This document shows positions 1 to 8,608 of a stretch of 64,000 nucleotides of DNA, one piece after another; position 1 is the first letter of the stretch, and the number at the start of each line of letters is the position of its first letter. Source of the stretch: an uncultured Pelagibacteraceae bacterium (GTDB lineage: Bacteria; Pseudomonadota; Alphaproteobacteria; Pelagibacterales; Pelagibacteraceae). The position numbers were made by a program, and so were the translations under genes. The stretch is taken from contig CACAWX010000002.1 of assembly GCA_902536305.1 (NCBI GenBank), positions 119,125-183,124 on the forward strand. Direction: 5' to 3'. The notes beneath the pieces were generated by a model, which was not told the DNA's origin, made no database searches, and was given only the letters and a program-made list of their open reading frames with translations.

Positions 1-225
1 ACAGTAGCTTCAATGAAAATGGAAGATATTATTAAAAGTATGAAAAGTGACAATGCAGCTTGTCAAATGACTTGGAATACACCAGGCGATACAATGGAAA
101 TGTTTTGCTGGTGGAAGGGAAAAGATGAACAAGCAATTATTAATCAACTAGGTCAAATGAATGATTTTTTCACCCCTCATAAGTTTGTTGAGTGTACAGA
201 TCAGGTCATGGACTATAACGCATAG
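1..225 (+). CDS. Small alpha-beta barrel-like protein, probably 5'-truncated by the window edge
   Basis: The reading frame is open from base 1, and the first internal ATG is at 13, so the true start may lie outside the window. The visible 70-75 residues are soluble and contain a Cys/Trp patch (MFCWWKGKDEQAI) followed by a helix and a strand ending FVECTDQVMDY. The style resembles small ferredoxin-like or dimeric alpha-beta barrel proteins (DUF3303/DUF4242-like), but I do not recognise the family with certainty. It lies 7 nt upstream of a membrane-protein gene and in the same direction as two more small barrel proteins, so it probably belongs to the same operon. Function unknown. Confidence 0.6.
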   Translation, partial: TVASMKMEDIIKSMKSDNAACQMTWNTPGDTMEMFCWWKGKDEQAIINQLGQMNDFFTPHKFVECTDQVMDYNA

Positions 226-232
226 GATATAT

Positions 233-649
233 ATGATCGATAAATTTGGAAACGCATTTTATTTAATAATTTACTTAGCACATTTTATTATAGTTGGTAG
301 CTATGCTTACCAGTTAGTATTTGATACTAAAAAATTTCTAAAGGGCAGAGGAGTTGATAAAACTGCTACTTTAATCACGAGATTTGCTGGTTCATTTATG
401 ATCGCTACTGTTTTAATGGCAATTTATATTGGTTTTATTAGATCAGGCGGTGTAGAGGCCACTTGGGCATTCTTCAACTTAGTTTTTATAATGAATGTTT
501 CAATTTTATTTACAAATTTTTATACATTAAAAATTGACAAAACAGGTTTAACAAAAAAAACTAGAAATGATGGAATTTACGCTCCACTAGTTCTTGTTAT
601 TATCAGTGCAATTCTGTGTTATGGTTTAGCTGATAAAATTTACGTTTAA
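233..649 (+). CDS. Four-helix integral membrane protein, unknown function
   Basis: 138 residues with about four hydrophobic segments (near residues 9-27, 48-68, 78-98 and 115-134). The longer open frame starting at 161 overlaps the previous gene heavily, so the ATG at 233, just after the upstream stop, is preferred. No catalytic motif is evident. It sits between small ABM/GYD-type proteins in one co-directional block, which suggests a membrane partner for those soluble proteins, but this is inference from context only. Confidence 0.75.
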   Translation: MIDKFGNAFYLIIYLAHFIIVGSYAYQLVFDTKKFLKGRGVDKTATLITRFAGSFMIATVLMAIYIGFIRSGGVEATWAFFNLVFIMNVSILFTNFYTLKIDKTGLTKKTRNDGIYAPLVLVIISAILCYGLADKIYV

Positions 650-657
650 GGAGTAAA

Positions 658-951
658 ATGGCAAAGTTTATGAATATTGTTAGATGCAAAGTTAAATCAT
701 CTAATAAAGAAGAATATTTGAAAAAAATTGATGATATGCCTAAGTTTGAGGGTCAAATTTCAGCAAAATATATTGAAACAAAACCAAACGAATTTTTTAT
801 GATAGGGGAATGGAATTCTGAAGATGATATTGCTAAAGCAAGACCAAAAATGATTGAATTTTTGGACACACTTCGGCATACTTTGGAAGAACTGTCACCA
901 GATTTGGGAGTAACAGATCCTCACTCTGGTACAGTTGTAATCGAGAAATAG
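658..951 (+). CDS. Antibiotic biosynthesis monooxygenase (ABM)-like small protein
   Basis: 97 residues. The N-terminal strand MNIVRCKVKSS, a central helix, the FMIGEWNSEDDIAKARPKM segment and the closing helix match the dimeric alpha-beta barrel fold of ABM-type proteins. A good ribosome binding site (AAGGAG) lies a few bases upstream of the ATG. Family members include heme-degrading, quinone-forming and purely structural proteins, so the reaction cannot be called. It sits 8 nt after the membrane-protein gene and 15 nt before a GYD-domain gene, forming a small-protein operon. Confidence 0.65.
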   Translation: MAKFMNIVRCKVKSSNKEEYLKKIDDMPKFEGQISAKYIETKPNEFFMIGEWNSEDDIAKARPKMIEFLDTLRHTLEELSPDLGVTDPHSGTVVIEK

Positions 952-966
952 GAAAGGAGAAATGTT

Positions 967-1287
967 ATGACAAAGATGTACATTATGGGAAACTATACCG
1001 AAAAAGCCTTTCAAGGTTTTTTAAAAGATCCAAATAGTGACAGAAAAGCAGTAGTTGAAAAACTTGTTCAAGGTGTGGGTGGAAAATTGCACACTATGGA
1101 TATCGTGAGAGGATCATACGATTTTTGTGTAGTTGCAGATCTTCCAAGTTTTGATGATTTTGCTGCTGTAAAACTAGTGGTAGAGTCGACTGGAGCTGTG
1201 AAAAATTTATCAGCACTTGAAGCTATAGATTTTAATAAGGCTACAACAAAAGCTTCGAAAATGTCTTACAAAGCACCGGGTCAATAA
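967..1287 (+). CDS. GYD domain protein
   Basis: 106 residues. The pattern of an N-terminal strand (MYIMGNYTEKAFQGF), a helix with KAVVEKLVQGVGGKL, then IVRGSYDFCVVADLPS and a C-terminal segment ending FNKATTKA is typical of the GYD family (PF08734), named from its Gly-Tyr-Asp motif; here the motif reads GSYDFCVV. The family is soluble, ferredoxin-like and of unknown biochemical role. A strong Shine-Dalgarno (GGAGA) precedes the ATG. It is the last intact gene of the small-protein operon and is followed by a probable remnant of a second copy. Confidence 0.8.
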   Translation: MTKMYIMGNYTEKAFQGFLKDPNSDRKAVVEKLVQGVGGKLHTMDIVRGSYDFCVVADLPSFDDFAAVKLVVESTGAVKNLSALEAIDFNKATTKASKMSYKAPGQ

Positions 1288-1303
1288 AAAAAAGGAAGTA
1301 AAA

Positions 1304-1372
1304 ATGTTGAAATTTTACCTAATAGGTAAGATAAGTGTAGAATTAATTAAGAAAATGCACCTAAAAGCGTAG
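1304..1372 (+). pseudogene. Possible truncated GYD-family remnant or 22-residue micro-ORF
   Basis: After the GYD gene, an AAGGAAGT ribosome-binding-like sequence precedes an ATG that opens 22 codons and then stops at TAG. The peptide begins MLKFYLIGKISVELIKKM, which resembles the first strand and helix of the adjacent GYD protein (M-x-x-x-Y-I-x-G-x-x-x). Translation past the stop gives no further family resemblance. It may be a decayed tandem duplicate of the upstream gene or a real micropeptide; I lean to a remnant. Confidence 0.35.
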
Positions 1373-1389
1373 TTAAACCAGGAAAATAA

Positions 1390-2097
1390 TTATTTTCTGT
1401 AGCTAATACATTTTAAGGTATCAGTGAACTTTATTTGATTTTCATATTTAGATTTAATTTCACTGATACCAAGATTAATTTCTTTACTACTCATATTTAA
1501 TAAGCATGAAATGTATCTCTCTCTGATCATTCTTACGTATTTTTGCTTAGAGATATTTACTTTAAATTTAAAGCTAGTGTAGCTTATTTCTTTTAAGTTT
1601 TTTTTGATTATCTTAAATAAAACTTCTTCTCTTTTTAAACTTTTTTCTAAATTTTTTCTCATTTTTTTAAAACAAGGTATCTTGTTATTTTTCGTTTTTA
1701 ATGAAAAAATTAGTATTTTACCTTTATTATTTAAACTTTTTCGAGCTAGATTAAGAAGACGATTAAAATTTGATTTTGAAAAAAAATGAATAGTTTGTTT
1801 AATTAAGATTAGATCATATTTTTCTTGTTTCTTTAAATATTTTAAGGCATCAATTTTCTTAAATACAACATTCTTTTTAACATCCTTATTTTCAACAACA
1901 TCAATTCCTATGGGCTTATTTTTAAATTTATATTTTTTTTGAAGGGCGGAAATAATATTAGCTCTTCCACATCCAATATCTAATATTTTTGAATTTTTAT
2001 TAAAATTAATTTTTGTTTTAAGAAATTTATTAAATTGAGAGACGTATGATTTAGATGATAACCAGGTTTTGTTATCCCAGTTTCTTAATCTTTTCAT
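1390..2097 (-). CDS. Class I SAM-dependent methyltransferase
   Basis: 235 residues. The SAM-binding motif I ILDIGCGRANII lies near residue 40, an acidic strand end (IGIDVVE) near 65, and the YDLILIKQTIHFF motif IV-like segment near 95-105. These define a Methyltransf_11/23-type fold; substrate unknown. The protein is very Lys/Asn-rich. Its start codon touches the end of the phosphotransacetylase gene (1-nt overlap), so it is the last gene of the long minus-strand run that begins at tauA. Confidence 0.8.
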   Translation of the reverse strand: MKRLRNWDNKTWLSSKSYVSQFNKFLKTKINFNKNSKILDIGCGRANIISALQKKYKFKNKPIGIDVVENKDVKKNVVFKKIDALKYLKKQEKYDLILIKQTIHFFSKSNFNRLLNLARKSLNNKGKILIFSLKTKNNKIPCFKKMRKNLEKSLKREEVLFKIIKKNLKEISYTSFKFKVNISKQKYVRMIRERYISCLLNMSSKEINLGISEIKSKYENQIKFTDTLKCISYRK

Positions 2098-3005
2098 TAG
2101 AGAGCCACGATAGCAGCTGCGATAGAAGCCAATCTAGCGGGCGCGCTATCAGCTCGACTAGTAATTACCACTGGAACTTTTCCACCAACAACGACACCTG
2201 CTGCACATGCACCCATAAAGTAAATCATCATTTTTACTAAACCATTACCGGCTTCAACGTTAGGAACCAATAAAATATCAGTTTTACCTGCAACAGCATT
2301 ATTAATTCCTTTAATCTGAGCAGCTTTTTCTGAGACTGAATTATCAAAAGCCATAGGTCCAAATACATCTGCATCAATTCCTTCTTTTTTTGCTCTATCA
2401 GTTAGTTCCTTTGCGTCCAAGGAGCTTGGTACGCTTTCTAATACTTCCTCTGTAGCAGATAGCACTGAAACTTTAGGTTTATTTATTCCGATTCTTTTTG
2501 CAAAATCCACAGAGTTTTTAAGTATATGCATTTTTGTTTCTAACTTTGGCAAAACGTTTAAAGCTCCATCAGTAATAATAAAAGGTTTGTCATCTTTATC
2601 TAATGTCATATGCCAAACATGGCTTAATCTTTTTTTACCTATTAAATTTAAATCTCTTTTAAGGACAGCTTTCATTAATATATCAGTATGAATATGGCCT
2701 TTAACAATAATTTTGACTTTTCCTTCACTAGCCATTTCAGCTGCTATCGGCGCAGTATTATTTTCTATTGGTTCATTAATAATCTCAAAGTTTGAAATAT
2801 CCCAATTAATATCTTTTGCTATACCTTCAATTATTTTTTGGTCTCCAATGAATATTGGATCGATTAAACCTTCTTCGACTGCCTGTTTAGTAGACTCTAT
2901 GGAAACTGCTTTACCAGCGTTAACAATAACAACTTTAATAGGACCTTTGGTTTTAGCCAATTTAATTAACTGCTCAGGACAAACTATTTCTTTATTTGAT
3001 AGCAT
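2097..3005 (-). CDS. Phosphate acetyl/butyryltransferase family enzyme
   Basis: 302 residues, the normal size of stand-alone phosphotransacetylase/phosphotransbutyrylase (PF01515). Typical features are the N-terminal VVIVNAGKAVSIEST region, the IVKGHIHTDILMKAV segment, ITDGALNVLP in the middle and VEAGNGLVKMMIYF plus VPVVITSRADS near the end. The reaction would be acyl-phosphate + CoA = acyl-CoA + phosphate. It overlaps the dehydrogenase gene by 14 nt in the run that starts with the taurine transporter. In known taurine degraders, Pta converts the acetyl phosphate released from sulfoacetaldehyde by Xsc; that role is inferred here because xsc is not in the window. Confidence 0.85.
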   Translation of the reverse strand: MLSNKEIVCPEQLIKLAKTKGPIKVVIVNAGKAVSIESTKQAVEEGLIDPIFIGDQKIIEGIAKDINWDISNFEIINEPIENNTAPIAAEMASEGKVKIIVKGHIHTDILMKAVLKRDLNLIGKKRLSHVWHMTLDKDDKPFIITDGALNVLPKLETKMHILKNSVDFAKRIGINKPKVSVLSATEEVLESVPSSLDAKELTDRAKKEGIDADVFGPMAFDNSVSEKAAQIKGINNAVAGKTDILLVPNVEAGNGLVKMMIYFMGACAAGVVVGGKVPVVITSRADSAPARLASIAAAIVAL

Positions 3006-4002
3006 TTAAATCATTTAATTCTTTTAAGATCTTAGGAGGTATAAATATATCTTTATTTAAATTTTTTCTATAAATTTTATTTTTTCTCTCCCCTGGGTAT
3101 AATATTGATGTGAAACCTTTAGCTTTAGGGAGCCTCTTAATTCTAGAGATATTAATTTTCATTTCTTTTAAAAAGTTTCCTCCAATAAAAATTTTTGGAT
3201 TTAAAGTTATAAATAAATGACCCATATTTTGTGGTCCCGTCAAATCATCAAAAGGATCTTTAGTTTTTCCTGAATGACTCGATCCTGTTAAAACTCCACT
3301 TAAAATATCTACCATCCAAGCAAGTCCAGAACCTCTAAAAGTTGAAATAGGAATTTGTGATCCTTTAAGAGCTTTATCAGCATCTGTAGTTATTTTTCCA
3401 TTTTTATCTAACGCTACACCATACGGTATTTTTTGACCAAGTTTACTTGCTCTTCTTATTGCTCCTCTATTAATCATTGATGTAGAAGTATCCAATATAA
3501 AAGGAACCTTGCCAGTTGGAACTCCAAAACAAATCGGATTAGTGCCAAACAAAGATTTTTTAGATCCGTGAGGAGCTAAGGCAGGAGGACCATTTGTAAA
3601 ACAAAAAGTCATTAGATTTTTTTTAACTGCTTGTTCAGCATAAAAACTTGAAAGCCCATAGTGCCCACTTCTCTTAATACCTACAATACCTATTCCAGTT
3701 TTTTTTGCATTTTTTATTGCTTGCTTAATTCCAAAATCAGCTGCAACAAATCCAATACTGTTATCAGCATTTACATACGACACTGAATTACTAATTTTTT
3801 TAATCTTAATTTTCGGTTTTGGATTTATAACTTTTGCTTTTAATCTTTCACAATACATTTTAAGCCTTGCAAGACCATGACCTTTTGCTTCCAAAACTTC
3901 TGCTTTAATTAAATAATTAGAGCAAATTTCTGAATGATTTTTTGATAGTTTATGTTTTAAAAAAATTTGATTAAGTATTTTTTTTAAAAGTTTTTTTTTC
4001 AC
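2992..4002 (-). CDS. Malate/L-lactate dehydrogenase family (Ldh2) oxidoreductase
   Basis: 336 residues, the usual size for the YbiC/ComC/AllD family (PF02615), which uses NAD(P) to interconvert 2-hydroxy and 2-oxo acids. Family landmarks include HGLARLKMYCERL near residue 40, VGIKRSGHYGLSSFYAEQA near 130, LFGTNPICFGVPT, and the glycine-rich GSGLAWMVDILSGVLTG. Candidate substrates are malate, lactate, ureidoglycolate or sulfolactate. Location in the run of genes after a taurine transporter makes an organosulfonate 2-hydroxy acid attractive, but this is inference. It overlaps the next upstream gene by 4 nt. Confidence 0.85.
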   Translation of the reverse strand: MKKKLLKKILNQIFLKHKLSKNHSEICSNYLIKAEVLEAKGHGLARLKMYCERLKAKVINPKPKIKIKKISNSVSYVNADNSIGFVAADFGIKQAIKNAKKTGIGIVGIKRSGHYGLSSFYAEQAVKKNLMTFCFTNGPPALAPHGSKKSLFGTNPICFGVPTGKVPFILDTSTSMINRGAIRRASKLGQKIPYGVALDKNGKITTDADKALKGSQIPISTFRGSGLAWMVDILSGVLTGSSHSGKTKDPFDDLTGPQNMGHLFITLNPKIFIGGNFLKEMKINISRIKRLPKAKGFTSILYPGERKNKIYRKNLNKDIFIPPKILKELNDLNAIK

Positions 4003-4433
4003 TTAAACTTTATTTTTCCTTTTTCTTCCCAAAAATTGGTTCTCTGTTCTGGATTTTCAACCAAATTTTTGCACAACAAGCCATACTTTTTAGCAAGAGA
4101 AGAAAAATCTTTTTTTGCTAATTCTACAAAATTATTAACATTATCTTTTGTTATTTGGGACATAACTTCTGAATTAAATCCCATTATTTCACCTAAATCA
4201 TAAGTATATTTAAGTGAAACATCTGCACTAATTTCTAAATTATCAATAATGTTTTTATCTTTTCCTGCTTTTTTAAAACTTACTGCCGCCACTTTATAAA
4301 AACTGTAACAGTTTAAGTATTCTTTTTGTATGTTTTCCATTACATATTTGGCGACTTTACCCTCTTTAGCTTGGTCGCTTGCATTTAAAGAAACAGGTAT
4401 AAGAAATAAAGTAATTAGCAATATTTTTTTCAT
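3999..4433 (-). CDS. Secreted protein of unknown function
   Basis: 144 residues starting with a clear Sec signal (MKKILLITLFLIPVSLNAS, probable cleavage after the Ala near residue 18). The mature part is largely helical and holds two Cys (in LNCYSFYKV and GLLCKNLV) that could form a disulfide in the periplasm. No family recognised. It overlaps the dehydrogenase by 4 nt and the next upstream secreted protein by 1 nt, so the three are probably translated together. Confidence 0.7.
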   Translation of the reverse strand: MKKILLITLFLIPVSLNASDQAKEGKVAKYVMENIQKEYLNCYSFYKVAAVSFKKAGKDKNIIDNLEISADVSLKYTYDLGEIMGFNSEVMSQITKDNVNNFVELAKKDFSSLAKKYGLLCKNLVENPEQRTNFWEEKGKIKFK

Positions 4434-4846
4434 TAACTTTCTAATTTATATTTTATTATTTTGTCACAATTTGAAATTATACTTATACCTTCTTGGTCAT
4501 TAAGAATACTTTTTAATTTTATAGTTTTATCAAAAATATCAAATATCATTTTACTATATATTGAAGGATAATTTGAAATCTCTGCACTTATTTCGCCATT
4601 TTTCATTGTTATTATTTTATTTAAAGTATTATTCTTTTTAACACGAAGATCATTTAATTTTAATCTTTCATAAGTTTCATCAGTATAAATAAATTCTCTT
4701 GTCATTAAACCTTTATTCATATCAAGTTTATATTCATTTTTCTCAAAGTCATAATTTTTACTTTTACAATTCTTAAAAACTAAAATTTCTGCAGATAGTG
4801 GTAAGCAAATTAACTTAAATATTAAAATATATAAAATGATTTTCAT
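4433..4846 (-). CDS. Secreted protein of unknown function
   Basis: 137 residues. The N-terminus MKIILYILIFKLICLPLSAE is a probable signal peptide. The mature part is beta-rich and Lys/Asn-rich with two Cys (FKNCKSKNYD near residue 26 and ISNCDKIIKY near the end), again consistent with a periplasmic disulfide. The repeated pattern of conversion of basic and acidic strands gives no recognisable family. It follows the SGNH-like gene by 4 nt and overlaps the next secreted gene by 1 nt. Confidence 0.65.
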   Translation of the reverse strand: MKIILYILIFKLICLPLSAEILVFKNCKSKNYDFEKNEYKLDMNKGLMTREFIYTDETYERLKLNDLRVKKNNTLNKIITMKNGEISAEISNYPSIYSKMIFDIFDKTIKLKSILNDQEGISIISNCDKIIKYKLES

Positions 4847-4850
4847 AAGA

Positions 4851-5948
4851 TCATTTATTTATCTTTGAGAGAATTTCCCTCAAAAATAGGTCTTTATGAT
4901 AATAGTCATTTAAATGTGAAGCAACATCGTTTTCTCTATAGATACTTTCAATTTTAAACGAAGAGAAATCCATTTGACTCATATTGATATGTTTAAATCT
5001 TTTATTATCAAAAGGAACAAGGACCTCATCTATATATTCAGAAATATTAACCTCATATATATTTTTTAAATTATTTAAGTGTGGAAAGCTTGTTAAATAT
5101 ATTTTTTCTAAATTTTTCTCATAAGATAAAAATTTTAAATATTCTTTTAAAGATTTTTGAAAATTTACTTTTGATGAATAATCGTAATTCATTAATTCTT
5201 TTTGAATTTGATAAAAACCACACTTACTATTATTTCTAAGCTTTAAACCTTTTTGTTGAATTTGATTAGCAAGATTTAAATTCCTTTTAATAAAATATTG
5301 TATTTTTAGATATGGGAACTTTAATATTTTTAATAAGTTATTTGATAGATATAGTTCTGAATAAAGATAAATTTTTGAGTAATCATAAGTTGCTCTTGTA
5401 AATTTTTCTCTTTGAACTCTAATTAAATCTCCGTTGGAGGAATAAATTTTATTATGTTTATACCTACAACTTTCATCACCTATATCAGTTTGATCTAAAT
5501 GTATAATAAGTATCTGAGGTAAAATGTTAAAATCCTTCTTCAGTATTTTGAATTGAACGTGCATCACGCTGGGAGCAAATGAAGTTATTCCAGCATTATA
5601 AATATTGATTTTATTATTTTTACCAAAGTTTTTAACAAATAATTCAGAATTTTTTATATTTGAAATATCCTCTACCCAAGAGTCTCCTTGCATTAAAATA
5701 GTTTTTTTGAAATTATCATTAAAAATTATTTCTGAAAAAAGATAATTATTATTATTAAAATTTAATTTATTAACATCACGTAAATGATGAATTTTATCTG
5801 AGTAATTTTTATGAAACTCTAGATCTGCCCTGTTTTTAAATACCAACTCTCTATAGCCATTTATTTCAAATATTCCAAAAATACCAAAAGAAATATATAT
5901 TATTAATATAACTAAAAAGTAGGTGATAAAATAGAATTTCTTTTTCAT
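4851..5948 (-). CDS. Membrane-anchored SGNH/GDSL-like protein
   Basis: 365 residues with one N-terminal transmembrane helix (about residues 6-27). A GDSW block near residue 88 (ILMQGDSWVED), a NAGITSFAPS block and an ILIIHLDQTDIGDE strand resemble SGNH-hydrolase blocks I, II/III and the following strand. A His in DVASHLNDYYHKDL near the C-terminus could be block V. Such proteins act as periplasmic esterases or O-acetyl transfer partners on polysaccharide. Enzyme identity is inferred; activity cannot be proven from these weak blocks. It is co-oriented with the taurine run but 34 nt from the racemase. Confidence 0.6.
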   Translation of the reverse strand: MKKKFYFITYFLVILIIYISFGIFGIFEINGYRELVFKNRADLEFHKNYSDKIHHLRDVNKLNFNNNNYLFSEIIFNDNFKKTILMQGDSWVEDISNIKNSELFVKNFGKNNKINIYNAGITSFAPSVMHVQFKILKKDFNILPQILIIHLDQTDIGDESCRYKHNKIYSSNGDLIRVQREKFTRATYDYSKIYLYSELYLSNNLLKILKFPYLKIQYFIKRNLNLANQIQQKGLKLRNNSKCGFYQIQKELMNYDYSSKVNFQKSLKEYLKFLSYEKNLEKIYLTSFPHLNNLKNIYEVNISEYIDEVLVPFDNKRFKHINMSQMDFSSFKIESIYRENDVASHLNDYYHKDLFLREILSKINK

Positions 5949-5982
5949 ATTAGAACATTAAGTAATTAAATAGAAAAAATTT

Positions 5983-6684
5983 TCACTTATAAGATTTATA
6001 TCTCTGCATGGATGCTTCAGCTAAAATCAAATTAGGATCCATAAAAATTCTTGACAGCTTAGCCTTCTTAAAAGACTTGTAGGCAAATATTGCTATCGGT
6101 AACTCTGTACAACCCAAAATAATTTTCTTACAATTCATTTTTAATAAATAATTTACCGCTGGTTTTAAAGCTTTCTCTGCATCCCTAGTCTTTCCCATTT
6201 TAACTAATTTTATCGATTTGTTTACGTTTTTAATTTGCAACTTTTTAGTTGGTAAAATCAAATTAAACCTTTTATCAAAGAAGTGATTATAAACTCCAGT
6301 TTTGACTGTTGCATCGGTTGCAAGCAAGCCAATTTTAGATTTTACTTTACAGTTTTTCTTTGAGTTAAAATATACAACTTCTGGCATATTCAAAATTGGT
6401 ATTTTAATTAACTTTTTAAGATCTTTATACCAATAATGAGCAGTATTACATGGTATAGAAATGAATTTACACTTATTTCGTTGCAAAAATTTACAGCCTT
6501 CGACTAAACTTCTTAAAACTTTTTTATATTTTTTTAAGTTTTGTTTTCTATCTGGTATATTTGATTTATTATAAAGCAAAAATAAAGGATAATTTTGATC
6601 AGACTTTCCTCTATTAAGTTTTGCTAATTTGGTACAAAAGTCTAATCCGGCTTGTGTGCCCATGCCACCAAGTATTCCAATCAT
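5983..6684 (-). CDS. Aspartate/glutamate racemase family protein
   Basis: 233 residues. The start MIGILGGMG, the first catalytic cysteine in SIPCNTAHYW (near residue 80) and the second in IILGCTELPI (near residue 190) are the two-cysteine signature of the PLP-independent Asp/Glu racemase family (PF01177). The likely reaction is amino-acid racemisation, with aspartate as the most common substrate for this subgroup. It lies 13 nt after tauC in the same direction, which may indicate a role with imported amino-sulfonate or amino acid, though that is unproven. Confidence 0.85.
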   Translation of the reverse strand: MIGILGGMGTQAGLDFCTKLAKLNRGKSDQNYPLFLLYNKSNIPDRKQNLKKYKKVLRSLVEGCKFLQRNKCKFISIPCNTAHYWYKDLKKLIKIPILNMPEVVYFNSKKNCKVKSKIGLLATDATVKTGVYNHFFDKRFNLILPTKKLQIKNVNKSIKLVKMGKTRDAEKALKPAVNYLLKMNCKKIILGCTELPIAIFAYKSFKKAKLSRIFMDPNLILAEASMQRYKSYK

Positions 6685-6697
6685 AAATTAAATTTTA

Positions 6698-8608
6698 TTA
6701 ACCTTTTCCTCGCCAAGGAATAGTCTTATCAATTATCTTTCTGATTGTGATATCGAATATCAATCCTAACATTCCCATAATAAATATTGTGATCCAGATT
6801 ACTTCATATTGAAAATATTTTTTCGCGACATTTTCGACAAAACCTACTCCAGTTGTACCTGCTAAAAACTCAGCAGCTACTAAAGTACCCCAGCACATCC
6901 CTGTAGCCACTCTAATACCTGTTAAAATCTCTGGTAAAGAATTTGGAAATATTACATGTCTCAGAATTTGCCATTTAGATGCACCAAGTGAATGAGCTGC
7001 ATGTATTTTTGATAATTGAGTCCCTGACGCTCCAGCTCTAGCTGAAATTATCATAATAGAAAGTGAAACCATGAATAACAAAAACACTTTACCAAGGTTA
7101 TCTATTCCTAATACAGATATTACAAGTGGCGCCCAAGCAAGTGGTGGTACTGGTCTGTATAATTCAATTAAAGGATCGAAGAAACCTTTAGCAAATCTAT
7201 TTAAACCCATAAACAATCCCAGAGGAACACCGATAATTATCCCCGCTACTAGTCCAAGAAAAACCCTTAAAAAAGAATCCCAAATATGTCCAGTTGGAAT
7301 AGGAATCTTAAATAATTCAAAGTCACCAGTTACTAAACTTAATATTTTACTCTTAAAGTTTGGTTTAATTTCTCCTAGTTCATTATGAACTGGATATTTC
7401 CCAGGTAACACATCAGCAATCCAATCAGGAAGAATAAAACCAACAATTTTACTTACATCCATCATTTCATACCAAATTAATGGAATTTGTTTAAAACCAA
7501 CTTTAGGATTTAACATTAGTGTAAATTTATTAATTGTATCTGAAGGTTTTGGTAACCATCTTCCAGAACCTTGTTCAGAACAGCTAGGTCCACTAGAGAT
7601 AATTGTTCCAGATGGGAATAGAAGAATATCAACCCATCTCAATCCACCTTGCTCTTTTTTTTGAACGTTATCAAAAGATACTATTGATGCCTCCATACCT
7701 TTTAAAGTATTAGGTGGAAATATACTTGCGTATTCAATTCTTCTAGCAATTTTAAGAATATCTTTAGCTAGAGAAGATGAAATTTCATCAGAGTTGTCAA
7801 AATTAGATCTGTATTCTTTTATTTCTTTTTTAAGATTTTCTAATGCTGAAGTGTACCTATCATTGTGATTTCGTATTTCAAAAAACTCATCACTTATTGA
7901 GTTTAATTCCAATGCAGCAGTTGAAAATTTTAAACCTTTCTTAGTTTTGGGTATTGAAGGGATCTCAACAGTATTTTCTATCGAGGTACTTGATGCCCCC
8001 CACGTTCCCTCCTGTCCAGCTGCTTGTATTCTTTTAATTCTCTCCTCATCGTTTTCATTAGCATAATCATCTCTTATAAAATCTTTTGATAGACCATTAA
8101 TTCTTTCAGTCAGATTCTTTATACTTTCTTTAGTTTTAAAACTTAAGAGCTTCTCATTTGTAAGTAATGGAATTGTATTTTTAGTCTCAGTAATAAAATT
8201 TAATAGTTTACCTTTGTTTTGTTCACTTACTTCTTCCGAATTTTTAATTTCAAATATTATTTTATTTAAATTTTCTGTCTCAGTTTCTATAACCGATGTA
8301 CTCTTTAATTGACGTTCATTTATAGGAAAAAGATATTTAAGTGACATTAAAGACTCGTTCACTTTTCCAACCTGACAAAGTTCGTTTGCTGATTTTGGGA
8401 AAAAAGATTTAGCTATATCCCATGAATAATAAAGCCAAACTAATAGCAAAAAACTACTACCAACTATTACCCAATGAATTCCACCTTTAGCTCTTTCTGG
8501 ATTACCAAAAACTGCATCTACTCTCTCTCTTTTGATTAATTTTCTTCCGTATAAAATACAGCCCACAATAGCAAAGAAGAATAAAAATGTTAGAAAACCA
8601 GTTATCAT
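6698..8608 (-). CDS. tauC: Taurine-type ABC transporter permease with large N-terminal extension
   Basis: 636 residues, against about 250-280 for ordinary TauC/SsuC. Only the last 200 or so residues (from about 435) are the BPD_transp_1 permease: HIWDSFLRVFLGLVAGIIIG, the coupling loop HAAHSLGASKWQILRHV and WITIFIMGMLGLIFD. The first 435 residues hold two transmembrane helices (about 3-20 and 45-65) and a roughly 330-residue, partly coiled-coil hydrophilic domain with WGASSTSIENT and CSEQGSGRWLPKP segments. The start immediately follows the tauB stop. Paired with tauB and tauA it imports taurine or a related sulfonate; the extra domain has no known role to me. Confidence 0.85.
   Translation of the reverse strand: MITGFLTFLFFFAIVGCILYGRKLIKRERVDAVFGNPERAKGGIHWVIVGSSFLLLVWLYYSWDIAKSFFPKSANELCQVGKVNESLMSLKYLFPINERQLKSTSVIETETENLNKIIFEIKNSEEVSEQNKGKLLNFITETKNTIPLLTNEKLLSFKTKESIKNLTERINGLSKDFIRDDYANENDEERIKRIQAAGQEGTWGASSTSIENTVEIPSIPKTKKGLKFSTAALELNSISDEFFEIRNHNDRYTSALENLKKEIKEYRSNFDNSDEISSSLAKDILKIARRIEYASIFPPNTLKGMEASIVSFDNVQKKEQGGLRWVDILLFPSGTIISSGPSCSEQGSGRWLPKPSDTINKFTLMLNPKVGFKQIPLIWYEMMDVSKIVGFILPDWIADVLPGKYPVHNELGEIKPNFKSKILSLVTGDFELFKIPIPTGHIWDSFLRVFLGLVAGIIIGVPLGLFMGLNRFAKGFFDPLIELYRPVPPLAWAPLVISVLGIDNLGKVFLLFMVSLSIMIISARAGASGTQLSKIHAAHSLGASKWQILRHVIFPNSLPEILTGIRVATGMCWGTLVAAEFLAGTTGVGFVENVAKKYFQYEVIWITIFIMGMLGLIFDITIRKIIDKTIPWRGKG

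Noticed and set aside
2055..2240. 61-codon frame spanning the methyltransferase/phosphotransacetylase junction
   Set aside because: It covers two supported minus-strand genes and has no family resemblance.
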